Positions 1 to 5,302 of a DNA stretch of 5,346 nt are shown here, one piece after another. Numbering within the stretch: the stretch's first letter is position 1; each line of letters begins with the position of its first letter. Made by a program: the position numbers and the translations under genes. Below the pieces are notes generated by a model, which was not told the DNA's origin, did no database searches, and was given only the letters and a program-made list of their open reading frames with translations. Origin of the DNA: Chitinophagaceae bacterium (GTDB lineage Bacteria; Bacteroidota; Bacteroidia; Chitinophagales; Chitinophagaceae); the NCBI GenBank assembly GCA_030151745.1, contig JASLDA010000470.1, positions 1 through 5,346 on the forward strand, given 5' to 3'.

Positions 1-2
1 CG

Positions 3-137
3 AAGCGCCTGCTCCAGACCTCGGATCTATCTATAAAGGAAATCGCATTCGAGCTCGGCTTTGTCGATCACGCGTATTTCTCCAACTTCTTCAAAGCCCA
101 GGCCGGCATGACTCCGACACAATTCAGGGAAGCATAG
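3..137 (+). CDS. AraC family transcriptional regulator, C-terminal end only
   Basis: The 5' part lies outside the window; 44 residues plus a TAG stop remain. They are the second helix-turn-helix of an AraC-type DNA-binding domain: the run 'LSIKEIAFELGF' is followed by 'AYFSNFFKAQAGMTPTQFRE', which is the classical family signature (I-A-x-x-x-G-F, then a recognition helix with F-x-x-x-F-K, then G-x-T-P-x-x-F-R). Proteins with this end are DNA-binding activators or repressors acting in the cytoplasm, usually with an N-terminal ligand-sensing domain that cannot be seen here. The target genes are unknown. The neighbouring DoxX gene converges on it, so the two are unlikely to be in one operon. The family call is secure; the specific role is not. 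Confidence 0.9.
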   Translation, partial: KRLLQTSDLSIKEIAFELGFVDHAYFSNFFKAQAGMTPTQFREA

Positions 138-145
138 GGGCTTGT

Positions 146-162
146 CCCGCGCTTCGCACGGG
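146..162. terminator. Weak hairpin between convergent genes
   Basis: Nine bases after the AraC stop, CCCG pairs with CGGG around an inner GC/GC step and a TTC loop, with one C-A mismatch. No run of T follows on either strand. Its place between two genes converging on this gap suggests a transcription end, but the stem is short and imperfect, so this is a guess from position as much as from sequence. Nothing else was recognised between 163 and 253. Confidence 0.3.
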
Positions 163-253
163 CTTAATTACAACGCGCTTACGGTACTGCGGTCTTTACC
201 TGAATTGCATCCCACCCCGCCATTCACTTTGCCGGAGCGATAGCTCTGTGACT

Positions 254-640
254 TTACATAGTACGCGCCGCATTTACCCGGGAGATTCTGGTAAGCTGCG
301 CCAGCGTAAAGGCGCCAAGCGCCATCATCAGGTCGCGCACGGCTACGTCGAAATAGTGGCCGCCGGCAACCAGCTGCAGCGCAATGCATATAAGCCACAC
401 CATCACGATGTACGCGCCGGCCAGCGGACGCAGCATCACGACGATGCCGGCCGCGATTTCTATCAGGCCCACGATCTTCATGAAGGTTCCGGCCTCCACC
501 GGCAGGACGTTCGTAATATTGGCGGACAGGTAATCCGTCCAGTTCGTAAGCAGGTTGGTGAATTTGTCCAGCCCGGCAATGACGGGCACGGCGGCATAAG
601 CAATCCTCAGCGTGCTCTGCAGTTGTTGTATGGAAGCCAT
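254..640 (-). CDS. DoxX family membrane protein
   Basis: A 128-residue integral membrane protein of the DoxX family. The sequence shows about four hydrophobic segments (roughly residues 10-26, 49-70, 72-90 and 98-113) and the typical 'AGLDKF' motif after the first helix, followed by 'TNLLTNW', 'GLIEIAAGI' and 'VRDLMMALGAF', as in the Bacteroidota members of the family. DoxX proteins are poorly defined; in mycobacteria a relative belongs to a membrane oxidoreductase complex linked to thiol and superoxide stress, and whether this one acts likewise is inference. The open frame extends upstream to 685, but the start at 640 (MASIQQ) is preferred: it gives the family's usual N-terminus, and the upstream ATG would lie inside the promoter-like element at 666-694. 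No clear ribosome binding site precedes it. It diverges from the ECF sigma gene and probably shares its promoter type. Confidence 0.9.
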   Translation of the reverse strand: MASIQQLQSTLRIAYAAVPVIAGLDKFTNLLTNWTDYLSANITNVLPVEAGTFMKIVGLIEIAAGIVVMLRPLAGAYIVMVWLICIALQLVAGGHYFDVAVRDLMMALGAFTLAQLTRISRVNAARTM

Positions 641-665
641 GGTGTTTGGGTATTTTATTCCGGTA

Positions 666-694
666 TTAGATGCCGCCGACCGCAATTGGTTACA
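666..694 (-). promoter_or_regulatory. Putative ECF-type promoter of the DoxX gene
   Basis: Read on the minus strand, TGTAACC (694-688) is followed after 15 bases by CATCTAA (672-666), 25 bases before the DoxX ATG. An AAC-containing -35 box and a TCTAA-type -10 box at 15-17 bases are the general form of ECF sigma promoters. The same pattern with the same spacing faces the sigma gene on the other side of this gap. Assignment to the neighbouring sigma factor is inference, supported by the duplication. Confidence 0.65.
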
Positions 695-711
695 TAAACT
701 CTCTTCCTTTT

Positions 712-740
712 TGTAACCTTTCGGGCGGTTGCCTATCTAA
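712..740 (+). promoter_or_regulatory. Putative autoregulatory ECF promoter of the sigma factor gene
   Basis: TGTAACC (712-718), 15 bases, then TATCTAA (734-740), ending 11 bases before the sigma factor ATG at 752. It matches the divergent element at 666-694 in both boxes and in spacer length, while the spacers themselves differ. The two -35 boxes lie back to back, 17 bases apart. A start of transcription about 5-8 bases past the -10 box would leave only a few bases of leader before the ATG. Confidence 0.65.
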
Positions 741-751
741 AGAGATCGACT

Positions 752-1381
752 ATGGAAACAAGTGCCGCATCGCCATCCGACGCCCTTCTGATATCGCGCA
801 TCGTAAAAGGCGAAAAGCAGCTCTTCGAGTTCATTATCCGCCGGTATAACCAGCAGCTCTACCGTGTGGGCATGTCGGTGCTGAGCGACGAAGCGGCTAC
901 GGAAGAAGCGATGCAGGCTGCCTATGTAAAGGCCTACGAGCACCTGGCGCAGTTCGAGCAGCGCTCCGCGTTCTCCACCTGGCTCATCCGCATTATGCTC
1001 AATGAATGCCTGGCGCAGAAGCAGCGGAGCTCGCGACTGGCAGCGGCGCCGGCCCGGCAACTACAAAACCAAAGTGCCATGACGCCCTCCGATATAATGA
1101 TGAACAAAGAGCTTACCGCCGTGCTGGAATCCGCGATCGCCCGATTGCCGGAGAAGTACCGCCTGGTATTCGTGCTGCGGGAGATCGAGGAGCTGTCTGT
1201 GAAGGAGACGGGGCAGGTCCTGGGTATCGCGCAGCCCAATGTAAAAGTGCGCCTGAACCGGGCAAAGACCATGTTGCGCACGCATCTCAGCGGCTACATG
1301 AGGAGTCATGTGTACGCGTTTCATCTCAGCCGCTGCGACAGGATGGCCAGCAGCACGATGAGGCGGATCGATATGCTGTAG
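752..1381 (+). CDS. ECF (extracytoplasmic function) RNA polymerase sigma factor
   Basis: A 209-residue sigma-70 family protein that would direct RNA polymerase to a small set of promoters. Region 2 covers about residues 23-90 ('LFEFIIRRYNQQLYRVG', then 'AFSTWLIRIMLNEC'), and region 4 about 125-177 ('LPEKYRLVFVLREIEELS', 'VLGIAQPNVKVRLNRAKTML'), the helix-turn-helix that reads the -35 box. There is no sigma-1 or sigma-3 region, as usual for ECF factors. A tail of about 30 residues follows, containing 'AFHLSRCDRM'; similar F-x-x-x-x-C-D tails occur in a Bacteroidota subgroup, so the protein appears full length. No anti-sigma gene follows; the next gene downstream is a LysR remnant on the other strand. 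The promoter-like element directly upstream points to autoregulation. The signal it answers to cannot be told. An AAAGAG stretch sits 7 bases before the ATG. Confidence 0.93.
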   Translation: METSAASPSDALLISRIVKGEKQLFEFIIRRYNQQLYRVGMSVLSDEAATEEAMQAAYVKAYEHLAQFEQRSAFSTWLIRIMLNECLAQKQRSSRLAAAPARQLQNQSAMTPSDIMMNKELTAVLESAIARLPEKYRLVFVLREIEELSVKETGQVLGIAQPNVKVRLNRAKTMLRTHLSGYMRSHVYAFHLSRCDRMASSTMRRIDML

Positions 1382-1495
1382 ACATCGACTCTGCTCCGAT
1401 GAGCGGCAGACGATCAGGCCGCCAGTCTCATCACGGCAACGAGCGCGGCGACGGAGACCGAAGCCCCACAGCAGGAAGCCCTGCACCGACCGCTT

Positions 1496-1708
1496 TCAGC
1501 ATTCGTACCTGAGCCGGCCTGCGGCCCTGCCTTCCAGCGCCTGCATCGCCTGGTCCAGCTCCCCGTACAGCTGATCGAGCCGTTTCGTGTAGCGCTGCAG
1601 CGTCCCGCCCGCTTCAGTCAGCACGATGCCGTTGCCGAGCCGCTCGGACAAGCGTGTATGGAAGTGCCGCCCGGCAGCGATCTGCGCAGGCGGTACCGGT
1701 TTTACCAT
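1496..1708 (-). pseudogene. LysR-type regulator remnant
   Basis: A 70-codon open frame whose residues from about 13 onward match the end of the LysR N-terminal domain and its linker helix: 'FHTRLSERLGNGIVLTEAGG' corresponds to the L-F-x-R...V-x-L-T-E-A-G motif, followed by 'YTKRLDQLYGELDQAM' (dimerising helix) and 'LEGRAAGRLR', the usual entry into the effector domain. The frame then stops after three further residues (YEC). The first half of the helix-turn-helix is missing: residues 1-12 do not match the family, and no other frame just upstream supplies it. The roughly 200-residue effector-binding domain is absent and I could not find it in 1382-1495. I read this as a gene decayed or deleted at both ends, with homology from about 1496 to 1672. 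A functional short protein is unlikely, since it could not bind DNA in the normal way. Confidence 0.72.
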
Positions 1709-1740
1709 AGCATTTTCAAGTCCGCGGCTACTTTAGAAGG

Positions 1741-2610
1741 ATGGGACAACCACTTGCAGCCATCCTGGAAAACGGATTGCCCGATCAGTTTTCGCGGTTC
1801 GGCCACTGTCACGTTTACCGGCGCAGCGACGGCTGCGTACGGATGACGGCGCAAAACAGGAAGGACTACTACAAGATGGCGCTCGTCATCGGTAAAGGGG
1901 TGCTTCATTATTCGGACCGGAGCATCGAAGTCGGATGTCCGTCCCTGATACTCTACAATCCGGAGGTCGCTCATTGGTGGGAGAAGATCAGCGCCGACCA
2001 GGAAGGGTTCTGCTGCATCTTCACAGATCGGTTCCTGAGCGGAACCGGCCTATCGGAAGGCCTTCGGAGCAGCCCGATCTTCGAAAGCGCAGCCCGCCCC
2101 GTCTTTAACCTCTGCGATAAGGATATCGATTTCATGGACCGCATTTTCCGGCAGATGGAAGGCGATCTGAACGGTAGCTACCCGAACAAGAACGAGCTGC
2201 TGCGGCACTATATCCTCCTGATCCTCCATCATGCGCAGAAGCTGCAGCCGGCCCCTTCCAGCACGAGATACCTGAATGCGTCGACGCGGATCGCAAGTCT
2301 CTTTGTCGAGCTTCTCGAACGCCAGTTCCCGATTGAAAGAAACGGAGTGCTGCAGCTGAAAACCCCGGCCGGTTTTGCGGACAGCCTGAATGTCCATGTC
2401 AACCACCTGAACCGGGCGGTCAAGGAAGTGTTGGGCAAGACGACGACGGCGGTCATCGCCGAGCGCATAGCCTCCGAGGCGACGGCGTTATTGTCGCGCC
2501 CGGACCATACCGTTGCGGACGTAGCATTCGCTTTAGGCTTCGAGCATCCCTCGGGCTTCAACAGCTTCTTCAAAAAACGGACGGGACTGAGGCCCTCGTC
2601 TATACGCTAG
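1741..2610 (+). CDS. AraC family transcriptional regulator, complete
   Basis: A 289-residue cytoplasmic DNA-binding regulator. The N-terminal part (about 20-100) looks like the beta-rich, cupin-like sensing domain of the family: 'FGHCHVYRRSDG', 'NRKDYYKMALVIGKGVLHY' and 'LILYNPEVAHWWE' match Bacteroidota AraC proteins. The C-terminal domain carries two helix-turn-helix units, about 209-233 ('GFADSLNVHVNHLNRAVKEVLGKT') and 257-281 ('VADVAFALGFEHPSGFNSFF'). The protein ends 'TGLRPSSIR', a little shorter than the common T-P-x-x-F-R end, but complete. The start at 1741 is the first ATG giving a usual length; AAGG lies directly against it, too close for a normal Shine-Dalgarno. The 32 bases to the LysR remnant are the only room for a close promoter. 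The ligand and targets cannot be read from the sequence; genes next to such regulators are often their targets, but here the neighbour is dead. Confidence 0.92.
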   Translation: MGQPLAAILENGLPDQFSRFGHCHVYRRSDGCVRMTAQNRKDYYKMALVIGKGVLHYSDRSIEVGCPSLILYNPEVAHWWEKISADQEGFCCIFTDRFLSGTGLSEGLRSSPIFESAARPVFNLCDKDIDFMDRIFRQMEGDLNGSYPNKNELLRHYILLILHHAQKLQPAPSSTRYLNASTRIASLFVELLERQFPIERNGVLQLKTPAGFADSLNVHVNHLNRAVKEVLGKTTTAVIAERIASEATALLSRPDHTVADVAFALGFEHPSGFNSFFKKRTGLRPSSIR

Positions 2611-2639
2611 TGCTGCGGCCTGGATTGGGAACGGTTTCT

Positions 2640-2661
2640 CGCAGAGACGCAGAGATCGCAG
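2640..2661. repeat. Short tandem CGCAGAGA repeat
   Basis: Two exact head-to-tail copies of CGCAGAGA (2640-2647 and 2648-2655) are followed, after one T, by CGCAG (2657-2661). The run begins 29 bases after the AraC stop. CGCAGAGA-rich strings are, from memory, scattered in the intergenic DNA of many environmental bacteria, so this may be one copy of a dispersed element; that cannot be tested from one window. It has no visible stem of its own. Confidence 0.55.
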
Positions 2662-2733
2662 CGGGAGCCATGTGGAGCGTTTCGCGCCGGGATGCAGTGC
2701 AAAAGTGCGGCAGGCAGGAGCGCCAATTTTCTG

Positions 2734-2764
2734 TTTCCCCGGACGACAATTCCTCTTAGGTTTG
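2734..2764 (+). promoter_or_regulatory. Possible Bacteroidota housekeeping promoter for the DUF1345 gene
   Basis: TAGGTTTG (2757-2764) is a full match to the Bacteroidota -7 box TAnnTTTG, and TTTC (2734-2737), 19 bases upstream, is one base off the -33 box TTTG. Transcription would start near 2771, leaving a leader of about 124 bases before the ATG at 2895. A match to the -7 box alone is expected about once by chance in a window of this size and composition, so only the pair and its position argue for it. Otherwise the gap 2611-2894 holds no gene that I can support. Confidence 0.33.
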
Positions 2765-2894
2765 CCCGTTTTCGACAGATACAGCGTACGGCACCGGCGC
2801 TGCGCTACATTTTATGAGCAGTTCGTATGTTTAGCTACCAACGACCATGTCGCCGCCCGGCGCGTTCTACGGCTGTCTATAACTTCTTCAATTC

Positions 2895-3593
2895 ATGAGT
2901 AATCCGGTAGGCACAAAAAACCTCAGCACCTGGCTAGACAAACTGCAGGCATCGACCAGGCTCCTGATCTGCCTGGGCGTCGCCTTAATCGTGCTCGCAG
3001 TAAGCCTGTTCTTGAAAACGGCGCTTTTAACGAGCATCCTCTTGTCCTGGGATACATTTTGCCTGACCCTGCTTGCCCTTAGCTGGATCATGTTCTTCGG
3101 CATTGGCGCAATAGACGTGCATCGCCAGGCCCAGCGCCAGGACGAAAGCCGCTCTGCCACATTCATACTGAGTCTCTGCGCCGTATGCGTCAGTATGATC
3201 GGGATACTGCTGCTCATGCACCCCGCGGAAGAGACGCGCCACTATAAAGAGCTGCACCGCGCGGCCTCCCTGCTCGGCGTAGGGCTGTCGTGGCTGCTGC
3301 TTCATACGCTGTTTACCCTGCGCTATGCGCATTTGTACTACACCGACCCGGGCGCCGGCGCCGGCGACGCCGGGCAGGTCGGCGGCCTGGAGTTCCCGGC
3401 TGAAAAGGCCCCGGACTACGTAGACTTCGCGTATTTCTCCTTCGTTCTGGGGATGACCTTCCAGGTATCGGATGTCGCTATTTCGGACAGGGATATCCGG
3501 CGGGTCGTATTGCTCCATAGCCTCATCTCCTTCGTGTTCAATACGATCGTTCTCGCCCTTTCGGTCAGCATCCTGTCCGATCTCGGCAAGTAA
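2895..3593 (+). CDS. DUF1345 family integral membrane protein
   Basis: A 232-residue inner-membrane protein with about six transmembrane segments, near residues 22-40, 48-71, 89-108, 124-142, 176-193 and 205-227. The family signature is clear in the second half: 'HTLFTLRYAHLYY', then 'GGLEFP', 'PDYVDFAYFSFVLGMTFQVSD', and 'RRVVLLHSLISFVFNTIVLA'. These are the conserved blocks of DUF1345, whose biochemical role is unknown. The start at 2895 gives a normal family N-terminus; no Shine-Dalgarno is visible in the T/C-rich sequence before it. A Gly/Ala/Asp-rich stretch (residues 152-164, DPGAGAGDAGQVG), encoded by GC-rich near-repeats, sits in the loop between the conserved RYAHLYY and GGLEFP blocks. 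The gene appears to stand alone: an unrelated regulator lies upstream and a convergent gene follows 47 bases after its stop. Confidence 0.9.
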   Translation: MSNPVGTKNLSTWLDKLQASTRLLICLGVALIVLAVSLFLKTALLTSILLSWDTFCLTLLALSWIMFFGIGAIDVHRQAQRQDESRSATFILSLCAVCVSMIGILLLMHPAEETRHYKELHRAASLLGVGLSWLLLHTLFTLRYAHLYYTDPGAGAGDAGQVGGLEFPAEKAPDYVDFAYFSFVLGMTFQVSDVAISDRDIRRVVLLHSLISFVFNTIVLALSVSILSDLGK

Positions 3594-3640
3594 GCGGGCA
3601 TAGACGCCTCCGGCCGATCAGGTGGGGAAGCCGATACCGG

Positions 3641-3802
3641 TTATTTTAGGAATCTCAGGTAAAAGGCGGCGAAGATCAGGACGATACCGGCGTTCGCCAT
3701 AAGCCGCTCCCAGAACCGGTCTTTGAAGAATAGCAGATCGACACCGACAATTGCAATTATCATGACCAGGAGATAGATAAAAAGCGATATTGACTTTGCC
3801 AT
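3641..3802 (-). CDS. Small two-helix membrane protein, unknown function
   Basis: A 53-residue protein starting MAKSISLFIY. It has one hydrophobic helix at about residues 4-23 (ending 'VGVDLLFF'), a charged turn 'KDRFWERL', and a second helix at about 35-49 ending 'YLRFLK'. This layout resembles small uncharacterised membrane proteins that I recall from Bacteroidota genomes, which supports a real gene despite the length. The open frame reaches 3844, but the added 14 residues (MVWVEEQVRNPSRS) are polar and do not fit, so the start at 3802 is preferred. No clear ribosome binding site is seen. It converges with the DUF1345 gene and lies downstream of the DsbA-like gene on the same strand, separated by 205 bases and a strong hairpin, so separate transcription is likely. 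No function can be given. Confidence 0.72.
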   Translation of the reverse strand: MAKSISLFIYLLVMIIAIVGVDLLFFKDRFWERLMANAGIVLIFAAFYLRFLK

Positions 3803-3969
3803 AGAACGAGAGGGATTTCTAACTTGCTCCTCTACCCATACCACGTCTGTAAATAAAAGAAGAACCGGCCGGAAGATACTTTCTTATAGTCGCAATCGTA
3901 TAAGCAAAGAATGTGCCTGCATGGGCCCGTATCGCCATAGGCCTTCTTAAACAGCAAGATGCCGGCTGA

Positions 3970-4002
3970 GTACTCCACCCGGCGCCGAACCCGGTGGAGT
4001 AC
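3970..4002 (-). terminator. Strong hairpin after the DsbA-like gene, probable terminator
   Basis: GTACTCCACC (3970-3979) and GGTGGAGTAC (3993-4002) form a perfect 10-bp inverted repeat; inside it GG (3981-3982) can pair with CC (3991-3992) after a one-base bulge. It starts 5 bases beyond the stop codon of the gene at 4008-4991, the usual place for a terminator. No T-tract follows on the minus strand, so it may end transcription poorly alone, or protect the 3' end of the message. Confidence 0.6.
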
Positions 4003-4007
4003 CAGGC

Positions 4008-4991
4008 CTACCTCAGGGACCAGAGCGGCCCGTTTTTGGACATCAACCGGTCCAGCTTCCCGGCTTGAAAGAGCTGCTCGAGCTGCCGGCCGGCATCCTC
4101 GAAGGAAACGCCGGCGAGCACCGCGAACTCTTTCGTCGCCAGCGTGGAGTAATGCGAGAACAGACTGGTCCAATCGGCCGGGAACGAGAGCCTTTCAGCC
4201 TTTTCGTACACCGCTTTGATACCGGCCTCGAATTCTGAATATGGCTTCGAGCCATAGACGAAAACGCTCCTGTCGTTTGCGCCGCTGATGAAAACCGATG
4301 GGAATCCGCGTACGCCCATATGCCGGGCCAACTGAAGATCCTCTTCGAACAGGGACTTAGCCCGGCCTTCATAATCGCTCTTCAGACGAGCCTTATCAAG
4401 CCCCGCTTCGGCGGCGGCCGCTTCCATGACCGGCCATTTTGAAATATTCCGCTTTCTCAGGAATACCATTTCGCGCAGTATTCTCAGGAACCGGACCGCC
4501 TTTTCCGGGTCCTGAAGCTGCGCTGCCTTAAATGCGATCGACGGCGGATAGGACGAATTGAGGGGATCTTCCAGCCAGACATCCCCGTCGATCGGCATCT
4601 GGTAATAGCGGCTGGCCTCATCCCAATGCGAAGCCACATCGGAAGGCTTGCTTATTCCGCCGCTATTGTAGCTCCAATCGGGCAGCAGGCCGCCCATATG
4701 ATACTCGATCTCGACGTCCCTGCCGTACTCCAGCTTCAAACGCCGCAGCTGCGGCTCGATACCCCAGCAGGAGGAACAGATGGGGTCGGTGAAGTAGATC
4801 AGCTTCACGGGCTTCGTCGCAACCGCGTTGCGGATCTGTTGCCCACCCCGGGAGGCTCCGGGCATCTCGCAGATACCCGTCTGAGGATCGCACAGCAGCG
4901 GATTCGTTTGTTCTTTCACGTTTTTTCTGGTTTGTGCCTCGCAGCCTGCGCTGCCAAGCATGATAAGAGGTATTAAAATCAGGGCGCGCAT
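4008..4991 (-). CDS. DsbA/FrnE-like thioredoxin-fold protein with N-terminal export signal
   Basis: A 327-residue protein. Residues 1-17 form a short export signal (MRALILIPLIMLGSAGC); Cys17 may carry a lipid anchor, although Ser at -3 is not the standard lipobox. A linker with C34-x6-C41 ('NPLLCDPQTGICEMP') follows. The thioredoxin fold begins near 62: 'LIYFTDPICSSCWGIEP' carries the C72-S-S-C75 redox pair, then 'EYHMGGLLPDW'; a helical insert spans about 115-225, and 'GVRGFPSVFI' gives the cis-proline (P231). A C-terminal piece (about 280-327) ends 'GPLWSLR'. This matches the DsbA-like family that includes FrnE and SpxH (YjbH). It probably oxidises, isomerises or reduces protein thiols outside the cytoplasm; substrate and direction are unknown. 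The open frame extends to 5288, but those 99 residues have no signal or domain features, so the start at 4991 is preferred. No ribosome binding site is evident. Confidence 0.87.
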   Translation of the reverse strand: MRALILIPLIMLGSAGCEAQTRKNVKEQTNPLLCDPQTGICEMPGASRGGQQIRNAVATKPVKLIYFTDPICSSCWGIEPQLRRLKLEYGRDVEIEYHMGGLLPDWSYNSGGISKPSDVASHWDEASRYYQMPIDGDVWLEDPLNSSYPPSIAFKAAQLQDPEKAVRFLRILREMVFLRKRNISKWPVMEAAAAEAGLDKARLKSDYEGRAKSLFEEDLQLARHMGVRGFPSVFISGANDRSVFVYGSKPYSEFEAGIKAVYEKAERLSFPADWTSLFSHYSTLATKEFAVLAGVSFEDAGRQLEQLFQAGKLDRLMSKNGPLWSLR

Positions 4992-5302
4992 ATCAGCTGA
5001 AAAGCCTGCCGACCTTTTGGGCGGATGATTGAAGGCCGAAACCCGGACGTGCAGGGATGCTTCCCTTGCGATGATCCCTTTTCTCATGGTCTGTTTTGCG
5101 TTTAAATCTTTGCCCGGACCTGCCCGATCCCATCCCCGTACGGATATGACGGCAACGGCGCCCGGCGTACCTTTGGAGGCGAACGATCCTTGCGGCCGCA
5201 TCATCACGAAGAAGCTCGTCGGTAATATCCGGGAGCTGATTCCCCGGTTTGCAGTAACAAAGCTCGGACCTGTCGCAGGGCTCAGCAATAAGTCAAAAAA
5301 AC
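4992..5302. other. Region without a confident gene
   Basis: This stretch lies between the DsbA-like gene and the right-edge gene start, so it should hold the promoters of both. Open frames exist on both strands (minus, the 99-codon upstream extension of the DsbA-like frame; plus, 5029-5316), but neither gives a recognisable domain. The plus frame from 5146 has GC-rich third positions like the real genes and could be a relic. TACCTTTG (5168-5175) fits the Bacteroidota -7 box but has no -33 partner. No stem-loop or riboswitch was recognised. Confidence 0.5.

Noticed and set aside
641..685. Upstream ATG extending the DoxX protein by 15 residues
   Set aside because: The extra residues do not fit the family N-terminus and the ATG would sit inside the putative promoter, upstream of any transcript start it gives.
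248..697. 149-codon plus-strand open frame rich in His, Gln and Arg
   Set aside because: It lies antisense to the DoxX gene and covers both promoter-like elements; its composition is that of a shadow frame and it has no domain.
1061..1486. Minus-strand frame (MQGFLLWGFGLRRR...) considered as a lost membrane gene next to LysR
   Set aside because: Only the first dozen residues look hydrophobic; the rest is antisense to the sigma factor and shows no family motif.
1006..1512. 168-codon plus-strand frame overlapping the sigma factor
   Set aside because: It is a second frame of the sigma factor coding region that runs on through the gap into the LysR remnant; low-complexity Gly/Arg/Ser composition and no motif.
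2672..2902. 76-codon plus-strand frame in the gap before DUF1345
   Set aside because: Cys/Arg-rich with no motif, and it overlaps the DUF1345 start out of frame.
3594..3640. Bidirectional terminator between the convergent DUF1345 and small membrane protein genes
   Set aside because: Only short, imperfect GC-rich pairings can be drawn; no stable stem or T-run is visible.
5168..5175. TACCTTTG as a -7 promoter box for the right-edge gene
   Set aside because: No TTTG or TTG lies 19-21 bases upstream, and one such match is expected by chance in the window.
4992..5288. 99-residue N-terminal extension of the DsbA-like protein
   Set aside because: It would bury the clear signal sequence at MRALILIP inside the protein, and the added residues show no domain.
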